Assembly (NCBI GenBank): GCA_004020875.1
Contig: SAPZ01000004.1
Location: forward strand, 298,828-362,827
Direction: 5' to 3'
DNA length: 64,000 bases
Source of the DNA: Mesorhizobium sp.
GTDB taxonomy: Bacteria > Pseudomonadota > Alphaproteobacteria > Rhizobiales > Rhizobiaceae
Positions within the stretch are counted from its first letter, which is position 1. Each line of letters opens with the position of its first letter. The notes beneath the pieces were generated by a model. That model saw only the letters and a list, made by a program, of their open reading frames with translations. It ran no database searches and was not told the origin of the DNA. The translations under genes and the position numbers were made by a program. Shown here piece after piece: positions 63,264 to 64,000 of the stretch.

Positions 63264-63680
63264 ATGAACGACATCGTTACCGCCGATTACGTACCCTCCG
63301 AAGACGAGCCGTTCATGAACGAACGGCAAAAATCGTACTTCCGCCATAAGCTCATCACCTGGAAGAACGACATTCTCCGCGAAGCGCGCGAAACTCTCGA
63401 AATCCTGCAGCAGGAAAACGCCAACCACCCAGATCTTGCCGATCGCGCCTCGTCGGAAACCGACCGCGCCATCGAATTGCGCGCCCGCGATCGCCAACGC
63501 AAGCTCATCTCGAAAATCGACTCGGCGCTCCAGCGCATCGACGAAGGCACCTACGGCTATTGCGAGGAAACCGGGGAGCCGATCGCGCTGAAGCGACTTG
63601 ACGCGCGCCCGATCGCGACGTTGTCGATCGAGGCGCAGGAGCGCCATGAGCGCCGCGAGAAGGTCTATCGCGACGACTAA
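63264..63680 (+). CDS. dksA: RNA polymerase-binding transcription factor
   Basis: 138 residues from MNDIVTADYVPSEDEPFMN. The coiled coil (NERQKSYFRHKLITWKNDILREARETLEIL) ends in the DxxD/A tip region (DLADRASSETDRAIELR), and the C-terminal zinc-ribbon fold is YGYCEETGEPIALKRLDARPIATLSIEAQERHERR. Only one of the four zinc cysteines of E. coli DksA remains, as in other alphaproteobacterial versions. DksA works with ppGpp on RNA polymerase in the stringent response and symbiosis. A GTG at 63255 is an alternative start. Confidence 0.93.
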   Translation: MNDIVTADYVPSEDEPFMNERQKSYFRHKLITWKNDILREARETLEILQQENANHPDLADRASSETDRAIELRARDRQRKLISKIDSALQRIDEGTYGYCEETGEPIALKRLDARPIATLSIEAQERHERREKVYRDD

Positions 63681-63707
63681 CGCGAGCTGAATAAGCAAGA
63701 TAACTAG

Positions 63708-63733
63708 AAAATGGCCGGATTTCCGGCCATTTT
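63708..63733. terminator. Intrinsic terminator after dksA
   Basis: AAAATGGCCGG-ATTT-CCGGCCATTTT: 11-bp arms with A and T flanks 27 bp after the dksA stop. It also serves the convergent gene at the right edge. Confidence 0.9.
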
Positions 63734-63790
63734 CGTTTCCGGGGCTCAGGGCGCGGGACTGCCCGCGTTTACCGGCAGGCTGCCGTTGCG

Positions 63791-64000
63791 TCAGCGCTTG
63801 TGGCTGCCCAGTTCGCCGAGCAGCTTGGCCATTTCGTCATCGAGCGAAGGCTTGGGCGCGGGTTTGCTTGACGCTGCCGGCTGGGAGTGCGTTTCGTCCA
63901 GAGAGGTCTCGAGCTCATGCATCAGTGTGTCGTCGATGGAATCGTTTGACGGCGGCGTATATCTGGCGCTGCCATTCGTCGTTCCGTAGCTCGGCAGAGG
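63791..64000 (-). CDS. C-terminal end of an unidentified gene
   Basis: The last 69 codons of a minus-strand gene that continues past the right edge, ending DDEMAKLLGELGSHKR. The region is polar, rich in Ser/Pro/Asp (TPPSNDSIDDTLMHELETSLDE). It looks like the disordered tail of a larger protein. FliO-type flagellar proteins of rhizobia sometimes end in such a segment, but I cannot support that identity from this fragment. Confidence 0.55.
   Translation of the reverse strand, partial: PLPSYGTTNGSARYTPPSNDSIDDTLMHELETSLDETHSQPAASSKPAPKPSLDDEMAKLLGELGSHKR

Overview
The window reads as a high-GC alphaproteobacterial chromosome, most likely a Hyphomicrobiales (rhizobial) genome close to Mesorhizobium. 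The main reasons are a 2,138-residue homologue of the growth-pole ring protein (RgsE/GPR), which is confined to polar-growing Hyphomicrobiales, a B12-dependent NrdJ reductase, a DksA with a single cysteine, a hybrid malic enzyme with a phosphotransacetylase tail, and several intergenic palindromes of the dispersed rhizobial type. Identity was judged from protein families only; no database search was run. No phage, IS element, CRISPR array, tRNA or rRNA was seen.

Layout. 1-3855 (minus): compact operon of a dimethylformamidase-like hydrolase, a class III aminotransferase, a GNAT acetyltransferase and an acetylpolyamine amidohydrolase-like enzyme cut by the window edge. 4004-7188: ParB-like orphan, a frameshifted 2OG-Fe(II) oxygenase, a GFA protein, a 70-aa protein and a GNAT-like protein with a clear promoter/operator. 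7394-12349: uppP, secreted proteins, a Tim44-domain protein, a GH25 lipoprotein and a micro-membrane protein. 12458-17134: PNPOx-like protein, VOC remnant and nrdJ with paired NrdR boxes and a structured leader. 17846-26137: gltX, a DUF2865 protein, maeB, an atypical SDR, an LpxH-like phosphoesterase and an MFS carrier. 26108-31249: enolase-superfamily epimerase, then an Mla-type lipid transport operon. 31345-37761: the giant growth-pole protein. 38062-41604: Hpt protein, ferredoxin, ferredoxin-NADP reductase and a DHA2 exporter. 41830-46661: DUF922 protease, folP-folB-folK, a DUF924 protein and a Kef-type antiporter. 46671-49474: an AraC regulator and MFS exporter bracketed by palindromic repeats, one of which is amplified four times in tandem. 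49655-59082: small lipoprotein, LysR regulator and a peptide-use operon (M17 peptidase, proline iminopeptidase, Dpp-type ABC transporter). 59131-64000: secreted protein, YcjF/YcjX pair, SixA phosphatase, dksA and the end of one more gene.

The most notable features are: (i) the peptide operon carries three independent lesions (amber codon in the iminopeptidase, +1 frameshift in the binding protein, an 18-bp triplication next to a 5'-truncated permease) while its other genes are intact; (ii) the growth-pole protein holds 19 contiguous repeats of either 36 or 29 residues and a second array of 29/22-residue units, all of length 7n+1; (iii) the polyamine/amide-type operon at the left edge; (iv) the nrdJ control region; (v) the tandem palindromes. 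Nothing seen amounts to a clear new defence or mobile system.
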